Positions 1-9,020 are shown, counted from the first letter of the stretch. The stretch is DNA of 64,000 nucleotides from an uncultured Odoribacter sp. (GCA_910578985.1 CAJTSF010000003.1:1-64000); one strand, 5' to 3'. The notes: a model not told the origin generated them from the letters alone. Numbers and translations: made by a program.

Positions 1-288
1 AAGCTCAAGGTTGTAGGAGAATATCTCGTTGGTTTCCTTGTCCCACCATTTGTTCTTGCGCATGTGCAGATAAACAGGCCTGCCACGCATCGGATAATCC
101 TGCACTGTAACGTATTCGGTATAGCCTCGCGCAACGATATTGGGGTTGCGGAAATCCTCGTCCGACAGTTTCTTTTTCTCATCAAGCCAGATGTCATAGG
201 CTTGATCGGTACGCTCGAACCGAACCATCTCAAACAGTTCATCCATTCCTTCGGGAAGGCACATCCATATTGCATCTGTTGTTTTCAT
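1..288 (-). CDS. ISAon1-type transposase N-terminal region protein (partial)
   Basis: The gene starts with ATG at 286-288 and stays open for 96 codons to the left edge, so its C-terminus lies outside the window. The translation begins MKTTDAIWMCLPEGMDELFE and contains the segment RNPNIVARGYTEYVTVQDYP. I recognise this as the short N-terminal protein of ISAon1-family insertion sequences of Bacteroidota, which is normally followed by a DDE transposase gene. The DDE part and the element ends cannot be seen. No gene is visible between 289 and 484, so the upstream end of the element may lie there. The family call is from memory of conserved wording of the protein, not from a search. Confidence 0.7.
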   Translation of the reverse strand, partial: MKTTDAIWMCLPEGMDELFEMVRFERTDQAYDIWLDEKKKLSDEDFRNPNIVARGYTEYVTVQDYPMRGRPVYLHMRKNKWWDKETNEIFSYNLEL

Positions 289-484
289 ACCCCAAATTTA
301 ACACTTTTCAGAAAATCCATGCACCGTAATTTCGGCTTGACCCGTTTTTTCGGAAAGAATGTGATATTTTTGTATCGGAACAGAGGTGTCTGTTTATGAA
401 ATTTCTACCGCCTAAATAATACAGGTGCAAGCGTACGACAAAGTGCTTTCGAATGCAGAATTTCATGAGGAAGATGGAGAACGA

Positions 485-523
485 AAAACTCCCCAAAGTT
501 CATATCGGACTTTGGAGAGTTTT
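485..523 (-). terminator. Terminator downstream of rnfA
   Basis: A 15-bp stem (485-499 with 509-523, one mismatch) encloses a 9-nt loop. It lies 28 bp beyond the rnfA stop codon and is followed by a T-run on the minus strand. It probably ends the Rnf operon transcript and, given the A/T runs on both sides, may work in both directions. Confidence 0.75.
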
Positions 524-551
524 TATAGAGAATCCTTTTCAAGCACTGGGT

Positions 552-1124
552 TTATACAATACCTGAAAAGCCCATGAATGCCATCGCCAATAATCCGGCA
601 GTAACGAGGGCTATAGGGGATCCCTTCATGCCTTTGGGAACATTGACCATCTCCATGTGCTCCCGGATGCCGGCAAAGATGGTGAGTGCCAAGCCGAATC
701 CGATAGCAGTAGAAGCGGCGAACACCAATGACTCCAGCAGGTTATAGTCTTTCTGGATGACCATGATAGCAACGCCCAACACGGCGCAGTTGGTAGTAAT
801 CAACGGAAGGAATACGCCCAATGCCTGATAAAGCGCGGGGCTTACCTTTTTCAAGATGATTTCCACCATTTGGACCAATGCGGCAATTACCAAAATGAAA
901 GTGATGGTTTGCATAAAGCCGATGCCGAATTTGTCGAGGATGCTTTTTTGAATGATGAAGGTCACGAGCGTGGCGAGAATCATGACGAAAGTCAGCGCCC
1001 CCGTCATGCCGACAGCTGTGGAAACTTTTTTCGAAACGCCCAGAAAAGGGCAGATGCCTAAGAATTGCGTCAATACGACGTTATTGACGAATACGGCTGC
1101 GATAAATATCAATATATATTCCAT
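552..1124 (-). CDS. rnfA: Rnf complex subunit A (integral membrane)
   Basis: RnfA is one of the two paralogous six-helix membrane subunits of the ion-translocating ferredoxin:NAD+ oxidoreductase. The 190-residue protein has the family start MEYILIFIAAVFVNNVVLTQ and the LGICPFLGVSKK segment, whose cysteine (residue 25) is one of the ligands of the Fe-S centre shared with RnfE in the inner membrane. A second conserved segment, LPLITTNCAVLGVAI, follows at about residue 107. Length and hydrophobic pattern match the family. It is the last gene of the seven-gene minus-strand operon, 19 bp after rnfE, and is followed by a hairpin terminator. Confidence 0.97.
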   Translation of the reverse strand: MEYILIFIAAVFVNNVVLTQFLGICPFLGVSKKVSTAVGMTGALTFVMILATLVTFIIQKSILDKFGIGFMQTITFILVIAALVQMVEIILKKVSPALYQALGVFLPLITTNCAVLGVAIMVIQKDYNLLESLVFAASTAIGFGLALTIFAGIREHMEMVNVPKGMKGSPIALVTAGLLAMAFMGFSGIV

Positions 1125-1143
1125 CTTGCTTTACATTTAAAAG

Positions 1144-1731
1144 TTAGTTTGCTTTTCTTAAACGGTTCACGATGGCGATAAGGAAACCCAAGGCAAGGAA
1201 TCCGCCTGGTGCAAGCACGAAGGCAAGCATGCCGTATTGGTCGCTCATGACAGTTATGTCAAAGATTTTGCCGCTTCCCAGGAGTTCGCGGACAGAGCCT
1301 AACAAGGTGAGGCTCATGGTGAATCCTAACCCCATGCCCAATCCGTCGAAAATGGAGGCGATGGCGCCGTTTTTGGAAGCAAACGCCTCGGCGCGTCCCA
1401 AGACGATGCAATTCACGACAATGAGCGGGATGAACAATCCCAGGGATTCGTATAATGCCGGCACGTATGCCTGCATGGAAAAGTCCACGATGGTGACGAA
1501 CGCCGCAATGATGACGATAAAGGCGGGAATGCGTACTTTATCGGGAATAAGGTTGGCAACGAGGGAAATGACCAAGTTGGACATCACCAGGACGAATGTG
1601 GTTGCCAGTCCCATACCCATGCCGTTGAAAGCGGAGGTGGTTACCCCTAACGTGGGGCACATTCCCAAAAGGAGGGAGAATGTGGGATTCTCGCGGAACA
1701 GCCCGTTGGTAAGTGTTTTAATATGACTCAT
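1144..1731 (-). CDS. rnfE: Rnf complex subunit E (integral membrane)
   Basis: RnfE is the partner of RnfA in the membrane core of the Rnf complex. The protein (195 residues) shows the typical GLFRENPTFSLLLGMCPTLG start and the VPLIVVNCIVLGRAEAFA-type segment near residue 110 (here IPLIVVNCIVLGRAEAF), which carry the two cysteines that hold the shared iron-sulfur site. Six hydrophobic segments span the chain. It lies 18 bp after rnfG and 19 bp before rnfA, so it is clearly in the same transcript. Nothing is missing compared with the family. Confidence 0.97.
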   Translation of the reverse strand: MSHIKTLTNGLFRENPTFSLLLGMCPTLGVTTSAFNGMGMGLATTFVLVMSNLVISLVANLIPDKVRIPAFIVIIAAFVTIVDFSMQAYVPALYESLGLFIPLIVVNCIVLGRAEAFASKNGAIASIFDGLGMGLGFTMSLTLLGSVRELLGSGKIFDITVMSDQYGMLAFVLAPGGFLALGFLIAIVNRLRKAN

Positions 1732-1749
1732 GTTCGAATGTTTTTGCGA

Positions 1750-2361
1750 TTATTTGTTTTGTTGTGTAGCTCCGGATGTGGCATCCGCACCTTCAAGGGC
1801 GGCGGCAGCGCGGTTGATGGCATCCACGAAAGCACGGGAGGAGATGGTGGCTGCGGTGATGGCATCCACGTCGCCGCCGTCTTTACGCACTTTCAGACCG
1901 CTCTTGCCCGGCGTTTTTCCTTTCACACTGCCCGGATTGCCTTCGCGGAACCAGAAGTTCATTTTGCTGCCAAGTCCCGGAGTTTCCTTGTTCACCAACG
2001 CCGAGTAGTCGTGGATGCTGCCGTCGGGCTTAAAACCGACCATGATTTCGATGTATCCGTTGAATCCGTTGTTGGAGAATGTCTTCACTGCCGTACCGAT
2101 GAGTTCGCCATGGGATTTGGCAGGATAAAACTCCAGGATTTTGCCGTCCACCTCTTTGCTCCATTTTTCTTGGGCAGGATCGTTGTCAAATTTCCCGGGC
2201 ATCACGCTGCGGATGGCTTCCTGTTGTTTTTGTTGGGCGGCTTTCGCTATCGGCTTTTCCGTGAGTGTGTACATGTAGCCCACTCCGGCGGAAGCGATAA
2301 GGCTGATGCAGAAAAGCACCACCACCATATTGATAAAGTTCGACTCTAATTTCTTTGCCAT
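1750..2361 (-). CDS. rnfG: Rnf complex subunit G, covalent flavoprotein
   Basis: RnfG carries a covalently bound FMN and passes electrons to RnfD. Residues 10-30 form one membrane anchor, followed by an extracytoplasmic FMN-binding domain. The ETPGLG motif is at about 126-131, and the flavinylation segment DAITAATISS is at about 166-175, with Thr172 as the expected FMN acceptor. The second residue of the usual S/T-G-A-T pattern is Ala here, a change seen in other members. The last 15 residues are Ala/Gly/Gln-rich and probably disordered. It lies 33 bp after rnfD and 18 bp before rnfE. Confidence 0.96.
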   Translation of the reverse strand: MAKKLESNFINMVVVLFCISLIASAGVGYMYTLTEKPIAKAAQQKQQEAIRSVMPGKFDNDPAQEKWSKEVDGKILEFYPAKSHGELIGTAVKTFSNNGFNGYIEIMVGFKPDGSIHDYSALVNKETPGLGSKMNFWFREGNPGSVKGKTPGKSGLKVRKDGGDVDAITAATISSRAFVDAINRAAAALEGADATSGATQQNK

Positions 2362-2394
2362 AATCTTTTGTTTTTATTGGTCGCGATGATGCGT

Positions 2395-3381
2395 TCAGGC
2401 AAATCTGACCGGTTTGCAATATCGATTGATCAGCGGGGTAAAGGCATTCATAATCAAAATGGCGAATGACATGCCTTCCGGATAAGCCCCGAATACGCGG
2501 ATGACTACAGTGAGGATGCCGATCCCGATCCCGTAGATAAGCATGCCTTTATGGCTCATGGGCGAGGTGACATAGTCCGTTGCCATGAATATGGCGCCCA
2601 GTACAAGTCCGCCCGAGAGCAGATGGAATATGGGGCTCGCATATTGTTCGGGATTGCATACATGCAGGATGCCGGCGAATACGAAAACCGTGGCGAAAAT
2701 AGCTACGGGGATATGCCAGCTAATGATTTTACGGAGCAGCATATAGACAAAACCGACGAGTAGCGCCAAGGCTGCCACTTCACCCAAGCTTCCTCCCATA
2801 TTCCCGAGTACCATTTCACGGTAACCGGGAATTTCTTCCGTACTCATGATTTGGCTTATGGGAGTTCCGCTTTTGACAGCTTCTTTCAGGATGGCAAGCG
2901 GAGTGGCGCCGGTGGAGGCATCCACATATGAACCGGCAAATCCCAACGGGCGGGGCCAGGTGGTCATCTGTACGGGGAAAGAAATCAGCAGGAACACGCG
3001 TCCGACCAGTGCCGGATTGAAAATGTTGCAACCCAAGCCTCCGAAACTCATTTTCCCGATGCCGATGGCGACGAGGGCGCCGATAACGATAATCCATACC
3101 GGCAGGTTGGAGGGCATGTTGAATGCCAACAATACGCCTGTCAGCAGGGCAGAACCGTCAAAAATGGTGGGTTGTCGCTTCAGGAGGTATTTCTGGATAA
3201 GGAATTCAAATGCCAGACATGCCACCACCGAGGTTAAAGTGACGACGAAGACGCCTGTGCCGAAAAACACGGCGGAGCAGATGAATGCCGGAATCAGTGC
3301 GATGAGCACCCCGTACATGTTTTTCTCTATGGAATCTCCGCTATGTACGTGAGGAGAAGGTGATATCAGTAATTTGTTCAT
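2395..3381 (-). CDS. rnfD: Rnf complex subunit D, covalent flavoprotein
   Basis: RnfD is a polytopic membrane subunit of the Rnf pump with a second covalent FMN. The protein is 328 residues long with about nine hydrophobic segments. The flavinylation motif STGATPLAI places the acceptor threonine at about residue 160, and the conserved segments GGLGCNIFNPALVGR (about 114-128) and MATDYVTSP near residue 265 are present. It lies 12 bp after rnfC. Sequence and order match Bacteroidota Rnf operons. The product sits in the inner membrane with the FMN on the outer face. Confidence 0.97.
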   Translation of the reverse strand: MNKLLISPSPHVHSGDSIEKNMYGVLIALIPAFICSAVFFGTGVFVVTLTSVVACLAFEFLIQKYLLKRQPTIFDGSALLTGVLLAFNMPSNLPVWIIVIGALVAIGIGKMSFGGLGCNIFNPALVGRVFLLISFPVQMTTWPRPLGFAGSYVDASTGATPLAILKEAVKSGTPISQIMSTEEIPGYREMVLGNMGGSLGEVAALALLVGFVYMLLRKIISWHIPVAIFATVFVFAGILHVCNPEQYASPIFHLLSGGLVLGAIFMATDYVTSPMSHKGMLIYGIGIGILTVVIRVFGAYPEGMSFAILIMNAFTPLINRYCKPVRFA

Positions 3382-3393
3382 AATGTTTCGATT

Positions 3394-4725
3394 TTATTTC
3401 TTTCTGTTTCTGATCATGGCTCCCGTGCGGCCTTTTCCTAAGCGGATATAGTCGAGCAGGGGACGGGTGGACGGGCAGGTGAAACTGCATGAACCGCATT
3501 CGATGCAGTCCATCACTTTTTCCTCTTCCATACGTTCCAACAGATTGAACATGGAAAGTTTAGCCAACAAGTAGGGTTCCAGTCCCATAGGGCAGGCGGA
3601 TACGCATTTGCCGCAACGGATACATTCCCGTACTGGTTTGCGGGCAGCCTCTTTGTTGCTGATGATTAATATGCCGCTTGTACCTTTCATGATGGGAGAG
3701 TCAATATTGACGATGGTACGTCCCATCATCGGACCGCCTCCGATGACTTTAGCGGTGTTTTCCGGGACTCCTCCGGCGGCTTCTATCAGTTTGGAGATGG
3801 GAGTTCCGAGGCGGCAAAGGTAGTTGCCGGGACGGGCCAGCGATTTGCCGGTGACGGTGACAACCCTTTCTATCAGCGGTTTGTGTTTGATGACTGCCTC
3901 ATATACGGCGAGGGCGGTACCGATATTCTGCACCACGGCGCCCACGGCAATAGGCAGTCCTCCCGACGGAACAGTGCGTCCCGTAGTGGCTTGTATCAAT
4001 TGCTTTTCACCTCCTTGCGGGTATTTCAGTTTCAAGGGGCAGATTTCTATGCCGATGGTTTTGCTTGCCAGTTGCTTCAGGTGCTCGATGGCATCCGGTT
4101 TGTTGTTTTCGATGCCGATGATGGCTCTTTGCACGCCGATGGCTTTCATCAGGAGTTGCACGCCGATGAGTACCTCTTCCGCTTTCTCAAGCATGACACG
4201 GTGGTCGGAAGTCAGGTAAGGCTCGCATTCCACCCCGTTGATGATGAGGAACTCGGCTTTGCTTCCCGGGGGAGGGGTCAGTTTGACCTGTGTGGGAAAG
4301 GTGGCTCCCCCCATGCCGACAATGCCGGCGGCGGTGATGGCTTTGATGATTTCCTCTTTGGTGAGGTTGTTGGAGTTCAGGATTTTCTCACTGCGGTCGA
4401 TGTCGTCTATCCATTCGTCGCCTTCCACTTGAATCGTGATGGCGGGTTTGGACAGTCCGGCGGCGTCCGTGATGTTGTCGATGGAAACGACGGTTCCCGA
4501 TACGGAACTGTGGATGTTGGCGGATACAAAACCGCTTGCACCGGCAATCAATTGTCCCACTTTGACGTTATCTCCTTTCTGTACTACCGGAGTGGCAGGC
4601 GCTCCGATGTGTTGGCTGAGCGGTATGATTACCTGTTCCGGAATAGGTAATGCCTGGATTTTCGAGCCAGCCGATAATTTATTTTCAGGTGGATGGACAC
4701 CACCGATTTTGAATGTCTTTAACAC
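3394..4725 (-). CDS. rnfC: Rnf complex subunit C, NADH- and FMN-binding
   Basis: RnfC is the peripheral subunit that docks NAD(H) and a non-covalent FMN and carries two [4Fe-4S] clusters. The 443-residue chain has the N-terminal lipoyl-like barrel, then the glycine-rich GIVGMGGATFPTQVK segment near residue 135 that resembles the NuoF flavin/NADH site, and two ferredoxin motifs CIRCGKCVSACP (from about 368) and CIECGSCSFTCP (from about 407). It lacks the long Ala/Lys-rich C-terminal tail of the gammaproteobacterial protein, as is usual for this phylum. It lies 12 bp after rnfB. Confidence 0.97.
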   Translation of the reverse strand: MLKTFKIGGVHPPENKLSAGSKIQALPIPEQVIIPLSQHIGAPATPVVQKGDNVKVGQLIAGASGFVSANIHSSVSGTVVSIDNITDAAGLSKPAITIQVEGDEWIDDIDRSEKILNSNNLTKEEIIKAITAAGIVGMGGATFPTQVKLTPPPGSKAEFLIINGVECEPYLTSDHRVMLEKAEEVLIGVQLLMKAIGVQRAIIGIENNKPDAIEHLKQLASKTIGIEICPLKLKYPQGGEKQLIQATTGRTVPSGGLPIAVGAVVQNIGTALAVYEAVIKHKPLIERVVTVTGKSLARPGNYLCRLGTPISKLIEAAGGVPENTAKVIGGGPMMGRTIVNIDSPIMKGTSGILIISNKEAARKPVRECIRCGKCVSACPMGLEPYLLAKLSMFNLLERMEEEKVMDCIECGSCSFTCPSTRPLLDYIRLGKGRTGAMIRNRKK

Positions 4726-4737
4726 GGCGTATGGTAT

Positions 4738-5601
4738 TTAAATTGATTCATTGTTCGTTTTCACGGCATCCGTTTCTATTTTACGGGGCGGGAAGTTCAC
4801 TTCATGGATGGCTCCCGTCGGGCAAGCGCTTACGCATTTCCGGCATAAACGGCATTTATTGAAATCGATGTATGCCAGGTTGTTTTCCACGGTAATGGCT
4901 TCAAAAGGACATTCCTTGGCGCATTTCCCGCAACCGATGCAGGCTGCCTTGCAGGCTTTGCGGGCAACGGCTCCTTTGTCTTTGTTCACGCAGCAGACAA
5001 AAACGCGGCGGTCTTTAATGCCTTTGTTTCGGAGTTCGATGATGTTGCGCGGGCAGGCTTTCACGCAAGCGCCGCATGCTACGCATTTGTCATCGTCCAC
5101 CGACGGAAGTTGGGTTGTCGGATCCAGGTGGATGGCATCGAACTGGCAGGCTGCCACGCAGTCGCCGCATCCCAGGCATCCGTATCCGCAAGCGGTATCT
5201 CCTGCATACAGCGAATGTTCGATGGCGCAGGAACGGGCGCCGTCGTAAATACTGGTGCGAGGACGGTTCTCACAGTTTCCGTTGCATCTCACCACGGCGA
5301 TTTTTGGCGCCTGGGCGGAAGCTTCCCTGCCGAGGGCTGCTGCCACTTTGCTCATGGTCGGCGCTCCTCCCACCGGACACATAATGCCCTCCAGCGTGTC
5401 CGACTTGACGGCGGCTTCCGCCAAGCCCCGGCATCCGGGGTAGCCGCAACCGCCGCAGTTCGCTCCGGGAAGCAGTCCCTCAACGATGTCGATGCGCGGG
5501 TCTTCTTCCACTTTGAACTTTTGTGCCACAAAGTAAAGTATCACGGCGGATACTATTCCGATGGCACATAATGAAATGATGGTAATAGCAATTGTACTCA
5601 T
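4738..5601 (-). CDS. rnfB: Rnf complex subunit B, polyferredoxin
   Basis: RnfB accepts electrons from ferredoxin. One N-terminal membrane helix (about 5-25) is followed by the [4Fe-4S] domain with Cys49, Cys52, Cys57 and Cys75, and then four ferredoxin-type motifs starting near residues 142, 173, 221 and 250. The last of them is CRLCRKC. Multiple clusters after the helix are typical of Bacteroidota and Firmicutes RnfB. It follows rseC by 10 bp and precedes rnfC by 12 bp. With the other subunits it would build a sodium- or proton-motive force from reduced ferredoxin. Confidence 0.97.
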   Translation of the reverse strand: MSTIAITIISLCAIGIVSAVILYFVAQKFKVEEDPRIDIVEGLLPGANCGGCGYPGCRGLAEAAVKSDTLEGIMCPVGGAPTMSKVAAALGREASAQAPKIAVVRCNGNCENRPRTSIYDGARSCAIEHSLYAGDTACGYGCLGCGDCVAACQFDAIHLDPTTQLPSVDDDKCVACGACVKACPRNIIELRNKGIKDRRVFVCCVNKDKGAVARKACKAACIGCGKCAKECPFEAITVENNLAYIDFNKCRLCRKCVSACPTGAIHEVNFPPRKIETDAVKTNNESI

Positions 5602-5611
5602 TATCTAATAT

Positions 5612-6040
5612 TTAATAGTTGCTTGTTTTCGCTATGGCAAATGTGATTTTTTTACTGATTCTGTTCCGGCATAGATAGAGTATGACAAAATACAGCGCCA
5701 ATAAGCCGAGGCTCGACAGGGCGGCAGTCAGTTCGCTGCTTCCAAATTTTTCAATGAAAAAGATGGTTCCTATAATGACGAAAGAAGGCAACACGTAGGC
5801 AAGCAATACCGAATAGAAAGCATGGCTCATATTGGCATAGACCATTACCCGGTCGCCTACGTGGAAATCCCCTGCCGGACGTCGGACGGTGATGGTTTTC
5901 TGCTTCATGTCGGACATGCCGCAAGCCCCTTTTGCGTGGCATCCCGAACAGGCGGAATAGCTATCAATCAGAACATCCAACGATTGTGCAGAAAGGCTTT
6001 GAATGATGCCTTCGTGTTCAATTTTCTTGTTTTTCGTCAT
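5612..6040 (-). CDS. rseC: SoxR-reducing system protein RseC family
   Basis: This small membrane protein (142 residues from the chosen start) belongs to the RseC/RsxF family, which accompanies Rnf/Rsx complexes. It has an N-terminal cysteine cluster (CSGCHAKGACG, about residues 31-41), a beta-rich segment, and two hydrophobic helices in the C-terminal half. An ATG seven codons further upstream (6061) is in frame, but the TAACTTTG promoter-like box at 6063-6070 would place the transcript start inside or after it, so I chose ATG 6040 (MTKNKKIEHEG). It heads the Rnf operon. Its exact role in this phylum is unknown. Confidence 0.88.
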   Translation of the reverse strand: MTKNKKIEHEGIIQSLSAQSLDVLIDSYSACSGCHAKGACGMSDMKQKTITVRRPAGDFHVGDRVMVYANMSHAFYSVLLAYVLPSFVIIGTIFFIEKFGSSELTAALSSLGLLALYFVILYLCRNRISKKITFAIAKTSNY

Positions 6041-6062
6041 CTCGTTCTTTGAAAGACACATG

Positions 6063-6070
6063 CAAAGTTA
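6063..6070 (-). promoter_or_regulatory. Promoter -7 box of the Rnf operon
   Basis: TAACTTTG on the minus strand matches the Bacteroidota -7 consensus TAnnTTTG, about 23 bp before the chosen rseC start. No good TTTG -33 box is seen at the usual distance, so the call rests on the -7 box and its position. Confidence 0.5.
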
Positions 6071-6090
6071 GCATATTATGTCTATCGGTT

Positions 6091-7398
6091 TTATTTTTTT
6101 CGCATAAAAATTTGAATGGGCACACCTCTGAAGTCCCAATTTTCCCGGATTTTGTTCTCTAAAAATCTTTTATACGGCTCTTTCACATATTGCGGGAGGT
6201 TGCAGTAAAAAGCGAAAGAGGGCGCGTGGGTGGGCAGTTGGGTGGCGTATTTGATTTTGACGTATTTCCCTTTGAGGCTTGGGGGCGGGAACTCCTCGAT
6301 GGCTTCCAGCATCACTCGGTTGAATTCGGAAGTTTTCAGTTTCCGGCGGCGGTTTTCATAGACGTGCAGCGCGGCTTCCAGTGTTTTCAACAGGCGTTGC
6401 TTGGTGAGTGCCGAGGCAAAAATAATCTCGACGTCTTTGAACGGGGCGATTTTTTTTCGCAAGTCCTGTTCGTAGGCCGCGAGCGTTTTGTTGTCTTTTT
6501 CAATCAAGTCCCATTTATTGACAACGATGACCACTCCTTTGTGGTTGCGTTCAATCAAGTGAAAAATATTCAGGTCCTGGGCTTCCATGCCCCGGGTGGC
6601 ATCTATCAGCAGCATGCACACGTCGGATTCCTCGATGGCACGGATAGAGCGCATGACGGAATAAAATTCCACATCCTCGTTCACTTTGGCTTTTTTACGG
6701 ACCCCCGCCGTATCGACCAGGACGAAATCATAGCCGAATTGGGTGTAATGCGTGTTCAGCGTGTCGCGGGTAGTGCCGGCAATGTCGGTGACAATGTTTC
6801 TCTCCTGTCCGATCAAAGCGTTGATGGTGGAGGATTTGCCGACGTTCGGGCGTCCTACGATAGTGATGCGGGGCAGGTCGTCCGTATCTTCCACGGTGTT
6901 TTCCCGGAAGTGGGACACCACCTGGTCCAGCAGGTCACCTGTACCCGAACCGCTGACGGAGGAGATGCAGAACAGATCGCCGGGAATCCCCAGACGGTAA
7001 AATTCCTGTGCCTCATACATCCGGTCTTGATTGTCCACTTTATTTGCGACCAGGTAAATCGGTTTGTCGATATTCCGCAACAGGCGGGCGAAGTTCTGAT
7101 CCAGATCGGTGACTCCGATTTCGGCATCCACCATGAAGAGAATCACGTCCGCCTCCTCCATGGCGAGCAACACCTGCTTGTTGATTTCCTCTTCGAAAAT
7201 ATCATCGCTGTTGGAAACGTATCCGCCCGTATCAATGACAGAAAAATCTTTCCCGTTCCACGTCGACTTTCCGTAATTCCTGTCGCGGGTCACGCCGCTC
7301 TCTTCATTGACAATGGCTTTCCGGGTGCCGATAAGCCGGTTGAAGAGGGTTGATTTTCCCACGTTCGGGCGTCCTACGATTGCTACTATATTGCTCAT
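6091..7398 (-). CDS. der: Ribosome biogenesis GTPase Der (EngA)
   Basis: Der is a tandem GTPase needed for assembly of the 50S ribosomal subunit. Two G domains are visible, each with the P-loop GRPNVGKS (residues 9-16 and 182-189), followed by DTGG or DTAG switch motifs and NKVD or NKWD specificity motifs. The C-terminal KH-like domain ends in FRGVPIQIFMRKK, as usual. Length (435) is normal. It starts 2 bp after the stop of era, so the two ribosome-assembly GTPases are co-transcribed. Confidence 0.98.
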   Translation of the reverse strand: MSNIVAIVGRPNVGKSTLFNRLIGTRKAIVNEESGVTRDRNYGKSTWNGKDFSVIDTGGYVSNSDDIFEEEINKQVLLAMEEADVILFMVDAEIGVTDLDQNFARLLRNIDKPIYLVANKVDNQDRMYEAQEFYRLGIPGDLFCISSVSGSGTGDLLDQVVSHFRENTVEDTDDLPRITIVGRPNVGKSSTINALIGQERNIVTDIAGTTRDTLNTHYTQFGYDFVLVDTAGVRKKAKVNEDVEFYSVMRSIRAIEESDVCMLLIDATRGMEAQDLNIFHLIERNHKGVVIVVNKWDLIEKDNKTLAAYEQDLRKKIAPFKDVEIIFASALTKQRLLKTLEAALHVYENRRRKLKTSEFNRVMLEAIEEFPPPSLKGKYVKIKYATQLPTHAPSFAFYCNLPQYVKEPYKRFLENKIRENWDFRGVPIQIFMRKK

Positions 7399-7400
7399 GG

Positions 7401-8282
7401 TTATTTGTTTGCGTATCCGAAATTCTTTAATTCATTCTCCTTGTTCCGCCAGTCTTTCAGGACTTTGACATAGAGGCTGAGGAACACCCTTTTGCCGAAA
7501 AACGCTTCGATGTCCAGCCGGGCCTCCATACCCACTTTTTTCAAGGATTCCCCCTGGTTGCCGATGACAATGCCTTTCTGTGAAGTGCGTTCCACATAGA
7601 TGATTGCCATGATATTGATCCGTTTCTCCTCCTCTTTGAACTCTTCGACTTCGACCTCCACGGAATAGGGAATCTCCTTTTCGTAATTTTTCAATATCTT
7701 CTCCCGGATGATTTCATTGACGAAAAAGCGGGCAGGGAGATCGGTCAGGTCGTCTTTCGGGAAGTAAGGTTCCCCTTCGGGCAACAGTTCGAGAATGCGT
7801 TTGAAGAGGTTGTCCACATTGAAATTTTCCGTTGCCGACAGCGGAAAAATCTCTGCCCTTGGAATCAACCCCGTCCATTTGTCGAACATGGCGTTCAATT
7901 TATCCTGCGTCGTGAGGTCGATTTTGTTCAACACCAGCAACACGGGCGTTTCTGTCCGGTTTACCTTTTCGATGAAGTCCATGTTCTTTTCGATGTTCTC
8001 CACGACATCCGTGACATAAAGGATGATGTCCGCATCCACCAGTGCCGACTGGGAAAATTCGAGCATGTACTCCTGCATTTTGTAGCTGGGCTTGACTACT
8101 CCCGGAGTGTCTGAAAAAACGATTTGATATTCTTCCGAATTGACAATTCCCTTGATTCGGTGCCTGGTGGTCTGTGCTTTTGAGGTGATAATCGAAATCT
8201 TTTCCCCGACCAACTTGTTCATCAGCGTGGATTTTCCCACATTCGGGTTCCCTACGATATTGACAAATCCTGCTTTATGCAT
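7401..8282 (-). CDS. era: GTPase Era
   Basis: Era binds GTP and the 3' end of 16S rRNA during 30S maturation. The 293-residue protein has the P-loop GNPNVGKS (11-18), DTPG and NKID motifs in the G domain, and a C-terminal KH domain with the GNQGESLKKVG segment. Length is standard. It is the first gene of the era-der pair. A TATCTTTG box on the minus strand 17 bp upstream is the likely promoter. Confidence 0.98.
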   Translation of the reverse strand: MHKAGFVNIVGNPNVGKSTLMNKLVGEKISIITSKAQTTRHRIKGIVNSEEYQIVFSDTPGVVKPSYKMQEYMLEFSQSALVDADIILYVTDVVENIEKNMDFIEKVNRTETPVLLVLNKIDLTTQDKLNAMFDKWTGLIPRAEIFPLSATENFNVDNLFKRILELLPEGEPYFPKDDLTDLPARFFVNEIIREKILKNYEKEIPYSVEVEVEEFKEEEKRINIMAIIYVERTSQKGIVIGNQGESLKKVGMEARLDIEAFFGKRVFLSLYVKVLKDWRNKENELKNFGYANK

Positions 8283-8298
8283 GCTATTTATTTTTCGG

Positions 8299-8306
8299 CA
8301 AAGATA
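8299..8306 (-). promoter_or_regulatory. Promoter -7 box of era-der
   Basis: TATCTTTG on the minus strand fits TAnnTTTG and sits 17 bp before the era start codon. The -33 region is not clear. A second box on the opposite strand lies 23 bp away, so era and the barrel gene are fired divergently from one short region. Confidence 0.55.
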
Positions 8307-8328
8307 GTGTTTTCCATTGGAATATTGT

Positions 8329-8336
8329 TAATTTTG
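8329..8336 (+). promoter_or_regulatory. Promoter -7 box of the small barrel gene
   Basis: TAATTTTG fits TAnnTTTG and lies 55 bp before the ATG at 8392. The -33 element is not convincing. Confidence 0.45.
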
Positions 8337-8391
8337 CCTCTCGCTAACATGAAAATCAAAAATAAAAACTATATTTTAAATCGAAAAAAGG

Positions 8392-8952
8392 ATGAGAAGA
8401 ACACTCTTATTAACTGTGGCATTGCTGTCTGTAGGTATGGCAAAAGCACAATTTTCCGCCGGTGATTTTATTTACGGGGCAAAAGCGGGTTTGAACATGG
8501 CGACGCTGTCCAATTGGAATGTGAAGAACAAGACGAGTTTCCACGCCGGTGCCTTTTTCGAATGGCGGGCGCTCGATTTTTTAGGGCTTTCTCCCGAGCT
8601 CATCTATTCCCGGCAAGGTGCGCGACAGAAGGTGAGCGGGGATAAATACAAGTTCCGGATGAATTATCTGAATGTTCCGGTGTTGGCGAAAATCTATGTC
8701 TGGAGGGAGTTGAGCCTGGACACGGGATTGCAGTTCGGCTTCAATCTCAATTCCCGGATGGTGACGAAAAGCGCCAAATACAAGACTTCCGTCAAGACGT
8801 TCGATTTGAGTGTCCCCATCGGGATGTCTTGCAGCAGTGGTGATTGGGTGGTTTCCGCCCGTTATAACGTCGGATTGACCAATGTGACGGAAAAGGCGAA
8901 AAACAATGTATTCCAGTTGTCCGTCGGTTTCTATTTGTGCAACCTGTTTTAA
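8392..8952 (+). CDS. Outer membrane beta-barrel protein (PorT-like)
   Basis: The protein has 186 residues. A signal peptide of about 20 residues ends at AKAQ. The rest is a run of amphipathic strands with alternating hydrophobic residues, ending in FQLSVGFYLCNLF with a C-terminal phenylalanine, as in outer-membrane barrels. Segments such as YGAKAGLNMATLS and LNVPVLAKIYVWRELSLDTG are typical of the Bacteroidota outer membrane beta-barrel domain (PF13568 type). The specific role is unknown. It is monocistronic, with its own promoter-like box and a strong terminator. Confidence 0.85.
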   Translation: MRRTLLLTVALLSVGMAKAQFSAGDFIYGAKAGLNMATLSNWNVKNKTSFHAGAFFEWRALDFLGLSPELIYSRQGARQKVSGDKYKFRMNYLNVPVLAKIYVWRELSLDTGLQFGFNLNSRMVTKSAKYKTSVKTFDLSVPIGMSCSSGDWVVSARYNVGLTNVTEKAKNNVFQLSVGFYLCNLF

Positions 8953-8971
8953 GCGGGATATATAGGAAAGG

Positions 8972-9001
8972 AAAGCCGGCAAGCTTATGCTTGCCGGCTT
9001 T
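8972..9001 (+). terminator. Terminator after the barrel gene
   Basis: A perfect 13-bp stem (8972-8984 with 8989-9001) with loop TTAT and a following T-rich stretch. It lies 20 bp beyond the stop at 8952 and also faces the convergent cassette gene ending at 9021. Confidence 0.85.
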
Positions 9002-9020
9002 CTTATTAAAACACACCCTC